Below, in pieces: positions 46,441 to 60,080 of a DNA stretch of 64,000 nt. The position numbers and the translations under genes are program-made. The DNA lies in the NCBI GenBank assembly GCA_963556495.2, contig OY747705.1:5857501-5921500 (forward strand), given 5' to 3'. Source of the stretch: Valencia hispanica (Eukaryota > Chordata > Actinopteri > Cyprinodontiformes > Valenciidae). A model generated the notes under the pieces. That model was not told where the DNA came from. It worked only from the letters and a program-made list of their open reading frames with translations, and searched no databases. Each line of letters begins with the position of its first letter. Position 1 is the first letter of the stretch.

Positions 46441-48007
46441 CCCCTGCATTAGGTTTATCCCACATGTCCTTTGTTCTGCTATCCAAATAATGTCAATGTA
46501 GACCCATCTGTCAAAGGAACATTATTTGTGAAGTCCTGGTTTATTGCTCCACTTACTCTTCATATGTTTCAAGTCCCCCCCCCCCCCTTATTTGCACATC
46601 TCCAATGAAAGTAAAACTTGTGAAGTCTCTTTTTGATCATAAAGGCATCATATTAACATCACTACCCCACTGCTGTGGGTAGTGTTATGACAATTAGTAG
46701 TTTTTGAAGGCTTCTTTCAGAATCTTGATGCAGCTGCTTTCATGGGAATTTGCTAAAATGACCATCTTAACCATGTATGCTTTCTCCTCCTCTCGGTTGC
46801 CATGGTTGTGCCCGTGAAACTCCCCACATTGCCGGCTTAAGTCTATCCGGAATATTCATTAGGCTCTTTGCATTGACCATTTATAGCAGAAAGTGGAGGT
46901 GGGATATGATCCAGCATCACCTGAGTACATTGCTAGGGAGAGTGTGACTGTGAGTGCAACTGTGCGTACTCAATTTGACAGATCAGAAAATGTCTTTGCA
47001 TAAGTAATTTTTTTTTTTTTTTTTTTTTGCTGAGCTCAAGTACGGTTTTAATGAGGATTCTATGCAAAGTTTTATAAATAAGCCGCCTGGATTAGGAAAC
47101 AGTGAAGCCTTATTTCCCCTCCATAGCATTATGACTTCAGATGGTTGAGCTTTACAAGTTGTCTTCATTTTTCATAATAAATGTTATCCTTTTTTTTAAG
47201 GGGGGGTATATTTGACCTTAGAAAAAACACCACACTCACTTCGTATTATCTATGGACATCAGAGAGTTCTCTCAGCCTCCAAAGGGTGAAGAGCATGGAG
47301 TTCTGCTGCTCCGGTCTCTGGGGTTGTTCTTGGCCTCGGTAACCTCTGAGGATTCTTCATCGGTTCAAACATTTGCAGGAAACAGCGAGTGGAGGCCCTT
47401 AATTGTGTTCTTCAGTTTGCAGTAGAGGGCAAATAGTGCAGAAAGAGGTAATTGAAGGCAGTTCATTAGATGCTGATCCATATCCTCCCAGAGGGCCAGG
47501 CTGAAGGCTGGGGGGAATGGGATTCATGCTGGGCAGAGAATTAGTGGCTGGATTTACTACAGGCTTTGGTTCCTCTGGACCAGACCTTACTCATCACACT
47601 TGAGACAGACAGGCTCACTTGCTAAAACCACAGTAATACTCACATTATTAGTGGAGGAATATTACCAGCCAGATGGCTTTGAATTTATGTACGTTCATAA
47701 AGAAAGAAAGCCTTGCACATCCCAGTCATTGTCACAAGGAAGTTAAAGAGACATAATTTTGCACTGTCTTTTTTCATCTGCAAAATATTTTTACATGCAC
47801 ATCAAGTAAAATTATGTTCTTGTGTAATAAAATGAGGTCTCCTATAGACAGGATAATGTTGTTCATTCACCTATTTTACTCTCCCAGGCATTAATGCAGT
47901 ACTTTCTTTACCTGTAACACTGATGGTGGTTAACCTGTTTTCATTTAATATATCATATGTATCTCTGGATTCCATCAATCGAGTCACAGCAGGTTCTGGA
48001 TAAAAAC
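46441..48007. other. No gene recognised; weak regulatory candidate at 47240-47720
   Basis: A poly(C) run at about 46577-46588 and a poly(T) run at 47008-47028. The block 47240-47720 is less AT-rich, non-repetitive and holds several TAAT-type cores. It might be conserved, but nothing more can be said. Near 46795 the phrase GGTTGCCATGGTTG resembles an X-box half. Confidence 0.35.
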
Positions 48008-48120
48008 TAGGGGTGTACCATCTTGGGTGCCCAACGATTTGATTCGATTATGATTTGGGCGGTACGATTCAAGTTTTAAACAATTATTTTTGTTGCATCT
48101 TTTCTTTTCCATATTTAGAG
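48008..48120 (+). mobile_element. Possible transposon terminus
   Basis: Starts TAGGGGTGTACCATCTTGGG and carries repeated GATTCGATT-like text seen at the end of fish hAT-like repeats. No partner end. Confidence 0.35.
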
Positions 48121-49044
48121 TTTTTTATTCACTCCTACCATAGCTACTTTCTACTTTTAAATCCATTCAGTTTCCATTATTTGGAGTTTCCAAACAAATG
48201 TATGTAACGTCTTTTATTTATGTAAAACCTCAAATAAAACCAACACATGCCCAAAATATGTTTCATAATCATATCAAGGTCATATTTTTCCATGAAAGCT
48301 AAAGGAAATTTGTTTTGCTACTATATTTAGATTTCCATAAAAGAGGACACTTGGTCCAATCCTTAAACACTTCAATCATGCTTTGTTTACTTAAAGAAGA
48401 CTTTTGGTTTTGACATATTTATAGTGTTCCTGTTCTATATGGTTAGAAATAATGATTAAATAAACTTCAGATCAGCTTTTATAGGTCAACCATTAGAGAA
48501 ATGTATTAGAACATTTACATTTAATAATGATACCTCACTTTGTAAGTCATGCAGAAAAAAAAATACACAACAATCTAAATTTATTTTGAGAAAATAAGTA
48601 TTTTAATTTCAAAGTAATAATAAAAAATAAAAAGCAGCAGTCCTTCAAAGACACTTGAACCAAAGTATACTCTAGTCTTGTGTTTTTCCCTGTCAGTGTA
48701 ATAAATAAACTCTGACTTTCTCAGCCTTGTGGTGTCCCAAAGTGTTCATATGCAAGACACAATACATGGTCCCTCTATTGTTTTCTTTTTCTTCTCCCTT
48801 GGGGTTTCAAGTCCGATATGGCCAGAAAAGCTCCTGAAAGCATCCTGATCAGATGCCTGAACCAGATAGTTCTTAAAAGCTAACCAAATACCTCCTGTAG
48901 TAATCCGTCAAAAATACCTAGAGGTACATGGTTGTAAGCCTCCTCTATATTCAACAGATGTGAACTGGATAACCACACTCTATGACTTCCATAGCACATC
49001 TGGAAGGGTAAAGAACCATCTACCCATAGTTTACCTACTTTTCC
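48121..49044. other. No gene recognised
   Basis: AT-rich; nothing identified. Confidence 0.4.
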
Positions 49045-49231
49045 TACAACAATAGAGCGTCTTCAGTCGGAGGCTTCTTCAGTTTCGCTGCAACACAGAC
49101 CACAACAGGAAATCCTTCGTGCCCACAGCTATCAAGATCTACAACAACTCCTTAAAGAATGAATTAGGATGAGCTACAACAACACTTAATTTCCCTCTTG
49201 GATCAATAAAGTATCTTTGAATTGAATTGAT
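49045..49231 (+). mobile_element. 3' fragment of a Rex1-like LINE
   Basis: Contains the C-terminal coding end of the RT (the frame carrying RKSFVPTAIKIYNNS) and the tail TTTCCCTCTTGGATCAATAA followed by GAATT units. It is closely related to the 3' part of the short elements at 31284 and 52348. Confidence 0.75.
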
Positions 49232-49820
49232 CGGGTTCACTGTTACATGGGTGGAACAACAATCATGTTCCTCCTGAATGCAAGGTTTCAACAACCCTTC
49301 TAAAAAAGAAAAGTTTAAAAAAAGTGAAAAAAATAAACACAGAGCTCCTCTGACCCTTATTTCTGAAGGCATTATTGTCTCACAAGATCTGATGCGATAT
49401 TTTGGCTGTCGTGGACGGGCATTGTAATAATGCAAATGAGGGACGCATTGATTGGTGGCAGGAAGGAGGGGGGTTGACACCGCAGGTAACGCTTCAGCAT
49501 ATCTAACCCATATCTACTACTCCTGCTATCATACAATAGCCACATTAGCAGTTAGCTGCTGTTTGTTACACACAGTAGAGCAATAAAAACACAGCCTTAC
49601 CGTTTCAATTGCAGGCGAGGTCTGATTGTTGGAAATGCCCCTTTTCCAAACGGAGCTTCGATGCTAACTTCACCTGATCTTGTCCCAAATTTGTAAAGGA
49701 TTCCGCCGTCAAATAAATAGAAAAAATATTTCCATGTTGATTCTGGCAGTCAACAACAGAGCAACTCACGTGTGCACTACGTTCCTGCATCTTTCACGGT
49801 CAAGTTCGTACTTCGAATCG
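49232..49820. other. No gene recognised
   Basis: Nothing recognised. Some short frames are not domain-like. Confidence 0.4.
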
Positions 49821-49828
49821 GAATTTAG

Positions 49829-50110
49829 TAGTGATGTGTTGGACGCGAACGAACCGGCTCTAAGAGCCAACTCTTTGAAGTGAACAACGGGAGCCGGCTC
49901 ATCATTGGGAGCCGTTTTTTTATCTTTTCATTCCCCCTCGCTTGTTTTGGTACATTTAGTACACATCGTTTTGCATTAATATTGTTAATAAATACACTTC
50001 AAGTAACAGAAAATCTGAGGAGCCACTTGGGAGCCGAAAGAGCCAGCTCTTTATGGTGAGCCGAGCCAAAAGAACTGGCTCTCCTAAAAGAGTTGGAATT
50101 CCTATCACTA
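49829..50110. mobile_element. hAT-type MITE, 282 bp
   Basis: Begins TAGTGATGTG and ends CCTATCACTA. Repeated GGAGCCGGCTC-like text lies inside. The flanks GAATTTAG (49821-49828) and GAATTCAG (50111-50118) match at 7 of 8. No coding capacity. Confidence 0.85.
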
Positions 50111-50118
50111 GAATTCAG

Positions 50119-51470
50119 TAATGGCGGCGCTCGACAGAATATGAGGGGGAGAGGGGCAGGGCGGGCTTCCTGCAGCATAGGTAGGTCTGCGATGTCCATA
50201 TATGGTATATCCTGCGCCGACTTAACATTAAGTCGGCCATAAATTTAAAATCACGTATTTGAGAGCGCGTGGGCTGGTTCATGAACCCAGGGGTAAACAA
50301 ACGCTTCACTTTTAAATATCGGCTTACCGGCCAGTGTATAATCGTTAGGCAATCATAACATACATTTTTTCTCGTGGAAAAGTGAAAATTACAGGTCATG
50401 GCTCCTTTAAGCAAATGTTTGACCCGATCTTCCCTTCCAACAATCTTAAGGACGACCTGATTATCGGGATGGCTCTTAAACTTATCCTAACAGATATTCC
50501 TGCCATGTGTGGTGTGTTCAGAGGGCTCTGGTCTGCTTGGAAGGAAGTCTTGACTTCTCCCATCACAAATTGGGGATATCCGACCAGTTGGATTGTCTTG
50601 GCCCAATATGGCAGTGTGTGTGGTGTGATTCGAGGACAACCGAGCATGCAGTCTGTAAAATGCGACTTGTAGCCAATCAAAAAGCAAGGTGATGAACAGT
50701 GCCTTGGAAGTCTCTGGCCTGTCTTCCTCCTCGTTCTCCATGTTAATTTATGTTAACTCACGTTTGATCACATAAAGTTTTGTGAGATTTCCCGTTAGAC
50801 CGAAGAATGTTGATGAGTAAAATCTGTCTGTGCGTGGTGTATTGTCATTGCGTTGTGGCCCACACCACACACTGGAGAGCCAACACTTATACACGTGATT
50901 TTTTATCGCCATGTGTGTGGTCTCTCAAGGTTTGGAAATCATTTTAAAATATTGCAGTGTGAACCAGGCTTAAACTACCTGAAGTTAGTGCTTAGTGCTT
51001 TCACACTAAACCAGAAGTCCTTCTTTTCACCGATTAAGTTGTCTTGGGTCTTTTTGCCTTGTGGTTTTGGCAGATTTGCTCTAAAGAAAAGGGAAAATAT
51101 GACAGTTCAACATCAAGAATAGATATTGTGAAATGATTATTTTTTCTACCTAGCATTAGGCAGTACATCCCACTTTGCAAGCTAATCCACTGCTATCCCC
51201 CATCTCCATGTGGTCTTTTTTGGCTGTTGTTTGGTCAAACATTTATGGAAGGTTCAGTTGCTTTTTACATTAAACATCGCCAGTCAGTGCATCAAAGTGA
51301 AACATTTGCATCTTTTAACCAGCTTGTGAAAAAGTAGTAATGGTAATGCATTATTTATTTACCCCTCTTTCAAGTTGTACCTTTGATATTCATACATGAG
51401 GATGTTATCCATTTTCCCATATATTTATTTTTCCTGTTGAATTTTTAGTTTCCTCCAGTGTATATATGTA
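50119..51470. other. No gene recognised
   Basis: 50380-50960 has several overlapping short open frames and could be part of an unknown repeat. No element ends or domains were recognised. Confidence 0.35.
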
Positions 51471-51974
51471 TACAGACCTTTTCCAAACAAATTTTTTGAA
51501 TTACTTTTTTGGTGGGTTTTATGAGCTCGAAGCCCAAAATATGTACAAATAAACAAGTAAATACTCTAAATCGTTTAAGTTGTGGGCCCTGAATGGAATT
51601 ATGGAAATAAACGGTCGTGGCAGATGGCCGCTCCTACTGAGCCTGGTTCTGTTGGAGGTTTCTTCCTGTTAAAGCGGAGTTTTTCCTCTCCACCATCACT
51701 ACATGCTTGCTCAGTAGGAGGGATTGCTGAAGGATTGCTGTGGTTGGAAAGTTTGCATCAATGGGGCCCAACAATGACTGACGCAATCTGCTGGGATTCC
51801 TTAAATAGGAAACTTTTTAACTGATTGGAATGTTTGTATAAATGTATGAAATGACTTCTTGTTAAGTGCCTTGAGATGACATCTGTTGTGAATCGGCGCT
51901 ATACAAATAAACTGAATTGAAATTGAAAAAATTAAATTTTCCATGATATTCTAATTTTTTGGAAAGGGTCTGTA
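51471..51974. mobile_element. Inverted-repeat element interrupted by an L2 tail
   Basis: The left end TACAGACCTTTTCC and the right end GGAAAGGGTCTGTA are inverted repeats next to TA. The text GGAATTATGGAAATAA (left of the insert) joins TTAAATTTTCCATGATATTC (right of the insert) as in a Tc1-like family. The L2 fragment at 51612-51931 lies between them. Confidence 0.6.
51612..51931 (+). mobile_element. 5'-truncated L2 LINE (3' UTR only)
   Basis: Begins CGGTCGTGGCAGATGGCC and ends in CTGAATTGAAATTGAAA. It matches the 3' UTR of the minus-strand L2 at 23921-24300. No coding sequence. Confidence 0.85.
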
Positions 51975-52347
51975 TATTCAGCATATATGGTCAACACATT
52001 TAAGTGTTAGAGATTCAAACTTCAAACTGTTTAGTGGGCTGACATCACTTTGAACTATGGAAACCCAAGAGTTGCATTGATGATTTTTTTTTTACGGTTT
52101 TCTCGATTTTTCCAAAAATGAATTTTTTATAGAGAGAAATTCTGAAAGATCGATATAATTGATATATTGCCCTACCTGAATTTAGCCTGGCATTGCTTTT
52201 GTCATCCTCAGGTTTTTCTTTCAAGTCATGACACTGTTAATGTCAATGTTATATCCACCTAGTCATGGATAATACAATGTTCTGATTGGAATTCTCCAAA
52301 GCGTTTAGACACACTTTTCAACAATACATTTTATATATATATATATT
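51975..52347. other. No gene recognised
   Basis: AT-rich sequence ending in a short (AT)n run at 52330-52347. Confidence 0.4.
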
Positions 52348-52878
52348 CAAATTCAAATTCAAAATTACTTTATTAATCGCAAAGGGAAATTAAATGTTGT
52401 TGCAACTCATTATGCAAGTTCCTTCAAAGATTTGTAGATGCTGATGGCTGTGGGAAGGGATGATCTCTTGTAGTGCTCTGCAGATCTGAAGAAGTCTCTG
52501 ACTGAAGACGCTCTGTAGTTGTATGACAGTCTGATGTAGAGGATGCTCTGGATCTATGGCGTCTTCTTTTCAACTCATCAGGGTTTTGTGGCTGTAGTTG
52601 AGGTATTATTTGAGCTTTTGTGATGTTAATCAGCTGCTGCCAGTTGTAAACCACCTTGTTGCCATGGTTATGCATCATAACAAATGTCCAAAAATAAAAA
52701 GTATCAGCAAAAATCCTTCCAGCTGCACAGCATTCAAAACCAGAGAGAACAGTTGTCCACAAAAACAATGTTTCTACCAAAAATGGAAGAATTAAAGTTT
52801 AAAAAAAGAAAAAAATATGAACCAAAGTAACAGAGCTACTCCAACATGCTGCCACCTTGAGCGGCGCAATTCCGGAAT
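52348..52878 (-). mobile_element. LINE-derived, internally deleted short element, copy 2
   Basis: Reverse-oriented match of 31284-31824. The 3' end is at 52348 (GAATT-type units) and the 5' end at about 52878 (ATTCCGGAATTGCGCCGCTC). It differs from copy 1 by a few substitutions and a 3-base deletion in the open frame, which is kept. Flanking AT-rich text may hide a target duplication. Confidence 0.78.
52424..52678 (-). CDS. Small open frame in the LINE-derived element, copy 2
   Basis: The 84-codon frame starts ATG at 52678 (MMHNHGNKVVYNWQQLINIT), with the same basic stretch ELKRRRHRSRASS as copy 1 and a slightly altered C-terminus. The one length change between the copies is a 3-base deletion, which leaves the frame open. 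No domain recognised and no evidence of translation. Confidence 0.4.
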   Translation of the reverse strand: MMHNHGNKVVYNWQQLINITKAQIIPQLQPQNPDELKRRRHRSRASSTSDCHTTTERLQSETSSDLQSTTRDHPFPQPSASTNL

Positions 52879-54427
52879 TATATATGAGTGTGTGTAATCT
52901 CAAGACAACCATTAACACTTTGGCTGTTAATTATTTTAGATAAATCTAATAATACTTGATAGACTGGCTCACCCTTGTATTGCATAGAAGAAAGGCATGG
53001 CTCCTGGCCTCATATTCTGTGATCACCAATGCAGTAATATTGCAGGGTAGAGCTATTGTCTGCCAGAGGCGCTGAGACCCAGCCTGCGTCTACTCTCCCG
53101 TCACGCTTCACGGTCTCCCGTTGTGCTGCTTCTCAGCTCTGTTTCTTTCATTCAAAACCTCACAATTTCTATATTTAATCCTCATTCATTCGGCAAACAC
53201 TGCTTTTTGCACATCAAACCATCTGCAGCCACCCCCATCAGTCTCTAACAACACCGCTTTTCATCAGGAAGTTCTGTAAATGGTTATGCACTAATACCAT
53301 TTAGGAGACCCGGCGGAGAATGTTCAGTGGAAGCAAAAATTTTGGGCAACTGGTTGCAAAAATTGAAAGAATATTTGTGAAGTAAAATGGTTATGCCATA
53401 AATGTTATGGCAAAAAAAGAATCTCAGGGTTTCCATAATAAAGAAGACTCGAGTCCCAGAAGGCGTTTAAGTATTTAATACAAACATGTCTGGCCAGAAC
53501 ATGGAGGGGACAGAGTTACTCGTGCATCACCCTATCCAACCTTTCTAACTAACCGGTTAAATAGTATTCAGCAATATCTGTGTATCTCTGTAGATGTCTT
53601 CTCCAACCTTCACGCCCCGCCTCCGGACAGCTGCTCCTTTCTTTGATTATAGGTCCTTGTGAGTTTTCCCCATCACAACTCATGTACATGTATTTCCCTC
53701 TGCCCTTGTTTTACTGACTCTTCTTAAGTCGGAGATGGCTGTAACATGCATGCCCCCCCCAAACACAGGTTTACATACACAACGCTAACTTTTTAAGCTT
53801 TAACTAAAGCAAAAATTGTGCTTTGTACATGGTTTTTAGCAGTTCTGTGTTTAACTGGCCGCGCAACCACACAGGCATTCTAGCAACATTTCTCCATTTA
53901 CTGCTTACAACACAGTTATGCCAGACACTACCAAGACTGTCTGTCATTTAAACCAGTGGCACACAAAAACACTATTCAGTTAGCACTGCAGATCACACCA
54001 AGTGAGAAGTTGTGAATTAGAGTCAACACAAAAGAGTTAACACAAAAAACCCAAAGACAAGCCATGGAAATCAGAACATGTTTCAACAAGACGGACCACT
54101 CGTCCTGGTACGATTACTACAGCAGCACAAAAATACCTTATTCACCACAGCTGAACTCTCAGTTGTACTCAAATGCATTTTGTCTTTTCAGATGAATCTG
54201 TCGTAAACAAATTCCTATCGTCCCAAATGTGTCGTTGTGTTTGAGGACAAGTGCATGTCTTTGTGCTTTTTCTGCAGCATTAATTGAACAGCTAAGCGTC
54301 ACAGCTGCCTCAGTTCACATATTTATATCAGAACATTCTGAGCCAGATCTTTGAAGGAAGTTCACACTTTCCAGTTTCTTACTCAAAAGGTATTGACAAA
54401 TATCCCTGACTGCAAACCAGTAGATAC
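52879..54427. other. No gene recognised
   Basis: 53440-53760 could be part of a long-terminal-repeat-like sequence, but no paired repeat or primer-binding site was found. The rest is plain. Confidence 0.35.
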
Positions 54428-54545
54428 TAGGGGTGTAACAGCACACCAATAGTCATGGTTCAGTAAGTACCTTGGTTTCAATTTTATGGTTCAGTTCATT
54501 TTTGGTACTGTAGGGGAATGAAGTAAATATATAAATAGTTTTTGT
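54428..54545 (+). mobile_element. Decayed terminus of the TGTAACGG type
   Basis: Starts TAGGGGTGTAACAGCACACC and continues with CATGGTTCAGTAAGTACCTTGG-like text related to the termini at 22029 and 44968. More diverged than those. Confidence 0.4.
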
Positions 54546-56430
54546 GTATTTACATGCGTTTGTCGCATGTGTTGCTGGATAAAGTGCAAAGCAGTTATGC
54601 TTCCGTGAGAAAACTCCAATACAAAATCAAATACAATCACAAAAAATGATTGGCTCATCCGAATTCAGGAGTAAGTTTAAGAAATACCAATAATGGGAAC
54701 AGTTGAGGAAGTCGTGATGAGGTATATTCTTTGAAAAAGAAATTTAAAAAGCCACCACATTAGAGGGAGGTGGTCTATGCAGTCAGTACATCGTGGCATA
54801 TGGAAGTTCTGCCATTTCTTTCATAGTATTTCTCTTCTTTGTTTTTTCTGCTGATCACACTTAGGTTTGACTGCACCACACTGCCCCCATGATTACCGGC
54901 AGTACTGCTCCATTTGTGGTGTTTCGCTATTCATCCCCAAGCTCCCTTAGGTGAACTGAAATATGCATAAAATAAATGCAAAAGACTGGCAGAGTGCTCA
55001 GTCCATATGTATCTGTGTATGAACACTGACCATAAATGTCCCTTGGATCATGGACAGAAAATTCTGAATCATGCTCATTTCACATTTTCTTTTTTTTCTT
55101 CAAACAATTATTTATTGATTTTCAAGCACAAAGGCACTGTTAATTTCAACAACATCATTCCTCTAGAGAAAAAATATTTCATATTTTCTAGACCTGCCTA
55201 TGTGTGGAAGGTTGTGGGTAGGCTGGTGCTTCTCTCCTAGTTATTTTGTTAGAAGCGGGTATACTTCCGGGTCACCCTTTTTTGGACCGTGGGAGGAGGA
55301 AAGAATGGCCGGAAAGAAAAATGTATGTATGAATGAATGAATGAATGAATGAATGATGTGGCTTAATTTTAAGGAAGGTTTGACTGAGCCAGCATGAGGC
55401 AATCCATGAATGCCTGAAGCACAATGGCCACTTAAAGATCAGCATAATGGTTACAGATGTTAGTCCGAGCAAAAACATTATTAAATGAAGTGAAGTGCTG
55501 TTCATGCATTTTTTTTAAAAACTGTCGCAGTCAGCAAGTCCGTAAAGGCCTCTGTTTGCTTTGAACAAAGTGGGTCACTGATGTTTTGTCCCACTGGACC
55601 TGAAGGAGAAAGTGTTGCCAACCAGTTCTTAAAAGCAATGATCCAACACAGGACACATTTTCCCTCATTACTTCTTCCTGTTGTATGACATGAACACACC
55701 AGGCTCCGTTTAGGACTCTGAATGCTCAATTTGTGTTTAAATGCCCTTGTGCACGCCTAAAGTACACATGTTACTCTCTGCAGGTGTTCCTGATTTTGCC
55801 CTATTTAGAGTGATTGCAAACGGGGAGAATTCAGGAAGAGAACTGTGAAATATAAAGACATACTGCAGTATAAACCCTCACTATACTGATTAGAAATCTA
55901 ATGGTGACTTCTCCTATAGTGATAAATATCAGAGAAAACTATAGCATTATTTCCCTTTGCGGTAAGGTCTAGAAGAATGATTGAAAATAATATAGATTAT
56001 CAAGTTGTTTTAAAATTATAAATTGCATTTCCAAATGTGGAATTTTGCACCACATTTAAGGAATATGATTTAGCTCTTTTCTACTTCTGCTGGCAGATAC
56101 CATATTTTAGTCAAATTACTACAGCTTTTAATTAAACCATTAATGTTAGTAGTTATCCTACACTGCATGAATTATTTTAATTATAATATGATAATAAGCA
56201 TAATGATTCAGAATAACTGAATTAAACTCATGTTGTCCTGCAAGGCAAATGGCTTCTCTCAAGTATTTCCAGGATGGGGAGAGGAAAACGCAACATGCTG
56301 CTAATGAATAAACGATTAAGCTAGACCATATTTGTTTTCAGGGAAATAGCATAAAGTCATATTAAAGGATTTTCCCATCTGGAAAAGATGCACACAGCCA
56401 CAAGCTTATGTAGTGTACACAGTAAAGATT
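54546..56430. other. No gene recognised
   Basis: Contains a short (GAAT)n tract (55329-55357). The rest is plain AT-rich sequence. Confidence 0.4.
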
Positions 56431-56952
56431 TGGAAGAAGTCAGATGAGACCAACATTGAGCTTTCTGGCCTACATTAAAAACTCAACATGTGGTAAAAAT
56501 GTAACATCCCTACCATGAGATATGGTGGTGGCAGCACCATGCTGTTGGGGACAGGGACAGGAAGACTGGTGGGAAGATGGATGGAGCAAAATGCAGAGCA
56601 ACCCTGGTGAAAGAAACCTGACGATGTTTTAGATGACGTTTACCATGCAGTCAGAGCGATGGTATATTCAGCTGTTAGAATGGCTCCGTCTAAGTTCAAT
56701 TAAAAATCCAATACAAAGCATAGGGTGAAATGATACTTCCAAACAACTGGCAGCTATAATTGCACGGAAGGCTGCACCCAATCAGACCTTTCACACTTTT
56801 CAGACTTTAATCTGTAAAAACTGTTGAAAACCATGTCGATTTTGTCCTGCTCTGTGTACATCTGTCACATAGAGAACAGTAAAGGTTCTCGCTGCAATGA
56901 GACAAATTAGGAAAAAGCTAAAAAGGTGTGAATATTTTTGCAAGGCATTGTA
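56431..56952 (+). mobile_element. 5'-truncated Tc1 element
   Basis: Carries the transposase-region phrases GTCAGATGAGACCAAC, ATATGGTGGTGGCAGCACC and GGACAGGGACAGGAAGACTG in order, then a shortened C-terminal region and the right end TTTTTGCAAGGCATTG then TA. Family as for 3457-6146. The left half is missing and the coding region has many stops. Confidence 0.7.
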
Positions 56953-58660
<1,708 letters not shown>

Positions 58661-59640
58661 GTGGCGTAACGATAGCTTAAAGTCACAAGACGAGACGAGA
58701 CACGATGTTAAGTTCACAAGAATGAGACGGGACAAGATTTGAATATTACTTTCAGGATAACTTCAAAGATTACATTTATGCTACAAAAAATGCCTTTATT
58801 CTATTATTTTTACAGATTTTGCCACAAACCTAACAAACTAATGTCTTTCTTTTTCTTATTCTCTTTTTGTAATCTTTTTAGACCATAGAACAATACATCA
58901 GCTGTGCATGTTCTGCAATACAACATTTCCACTTTCCCAGTTGCTATTGATATGGTGCGCTGTGATTGTGATGTAGCTCTACGTACCCCTAGTCGCCTAG
59001 CCTTTGGTTGTTATAGCAATGCATTTTGCCTCTTTCAATGGCTGAACAACTTGCAATCCTTACATATTATTCTTGTCTTATCTGCCATACTGTTGCCATT
59101 TATCGTTCCTACTGGAAACCCAAAATTCTGCCAAACAAATAATTTAAGAGTAGTTGGATTTTCTTTTATTACAACTTTATCAGGTGAAACCGTGCTGATC
59201 GAGTGTTTGCAAGACAGCAGCAACCTCCTCTTCTTCTGCCTTCTAGCCTCCTTAAAACAAAGAAGCAGCCCTTTATTTCACTCCTGATTCACTCCTGCTC
59301 CTGCCTTCCACCTGACGCGTCAGCGGCGCGTAACGTCATAGACGCATTTTCCCCACCAGCTCAGCAGCACGTCCCTTCGCAACGGGAGCATTTTAGACGT
59401 GTTTCTATTCTATTCTGTTCTATTCGCAATACTGGGTGGAATTACCTGGGGAAACTGTATTAACCCTATTCAAACCTAAGCCTTAAAAAACCCATCTGGA
59501 CATTCTCTTCCTATTTTAGCTGTAAAAAGGGCAAACGATGTTAAATTATTAAATTGATTTTTGGACGTAGGAATCGATTTTTAGGAATTTTTATGAGAAT
59601 CGATTCAGAATCAGAGAATCGATTTTTTTCAACACAGCAC
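58661..59640 (-). mobile_element. Decayed hAT-like element with a BED zinc-finger remnant
   Basis: The lower end resembles a terminus (GTGGCGTAACGATAGC with GAGACGAGACACGATG text). The upper end is rich in GAATCGATT-type text as in fish hAT-like repeats. The minus-strand stretch 59035-59223 encodes a BED-finger-like N-terminus. Boundaries are approximate. Confidence 0.45.
59035..59223 (-). pseudogene. BED zinc-finger N-terminus of a hAT transposase
   Basis: The 62-codon minus-strand frame (MLLSCKHSISTVSPDK at its start) contains FVWQNFGFPVG and DKTRIICKDCKLFSH. The W...FGFPV followed by a CxxC pair fits the start of a BED finger found in hAT transposases and domesticated ZBED proteins. The second half with the paired His residues is lost to stops and divergence. 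Molecular role would be DNA binding at element ends. The rest of the transposase is not recognisable. Confidence 0.55.
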
Positions 59641-59790
59641 CAGCTATTGAGGAGCTGTATTTCACACACAATGGTTAGTAATAATATGAATCCAGTCATT
59701 CTGTTGCCTTCTAGATGTTTTTGGCAAGGTTAAACTCATTTCAAAATACGCGTGCAATGCAAACACACATGTGCACACATAGAGCTGTTT

Positions 59791-60009
59791 TGACTTAAAG
59801 GGGGCTGAATAATTACACACACCCCACTTTTCAGTTATTTATTTGTAAAAAATGTTTGGAATCATGTATGATTTTCGTTCCACTTCTCACGTGTACACCA
59901 CTTTGTTTTGGTCTTTCACCTGGAATTCCAATAAAATTGATTCATGTTTGTGGCTGTAATGTGACAAAATGTGGAAAATTGCAAGGGGGCCGAATACTTT
60001 TGCAAGCCA

Positions 60010-60014
<5 letters not shown>
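59791..60014 (+). mobile_element. Right end of a Tc1 element
   Basis: Contains GGGGGCTGAATAATTACA, TTCAGTTATTTATTTGTAAA and the terminal TTTTGCAAGCCACTG followed by TA (60013-60014). Typical 3' non-coding end of a fish Tc1. The rest of the element is missing. Confidence 0.75.

Positions 60015-60077
<63 letters not shown>
60013..60077. repeat. (TA)n microsatellite directly at a Tc1 end
   Basis: About 32 TA units starting at the exact TA that flanks the Tc1 right end. Confidence 0.95.

Positions 60078-60080
<3 letters not shown>

Noticed and set aside
50382..50741. Several overlapping frames suggesting a gene
   Set aside because: Frames are open on both strands with no domain or splice signals; more likely an unclassified repeat.
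53440..53760. A possible solo LTR
   Set aside because: No paired repeat, target duplication, primer-binding site or polypurine tract could be found.
58904..59287. 127-codon plus-strand frame
   Set aside because: It overlaps the BED-finger remnant on the opposite strand, and the peptide matches nothing known to me.
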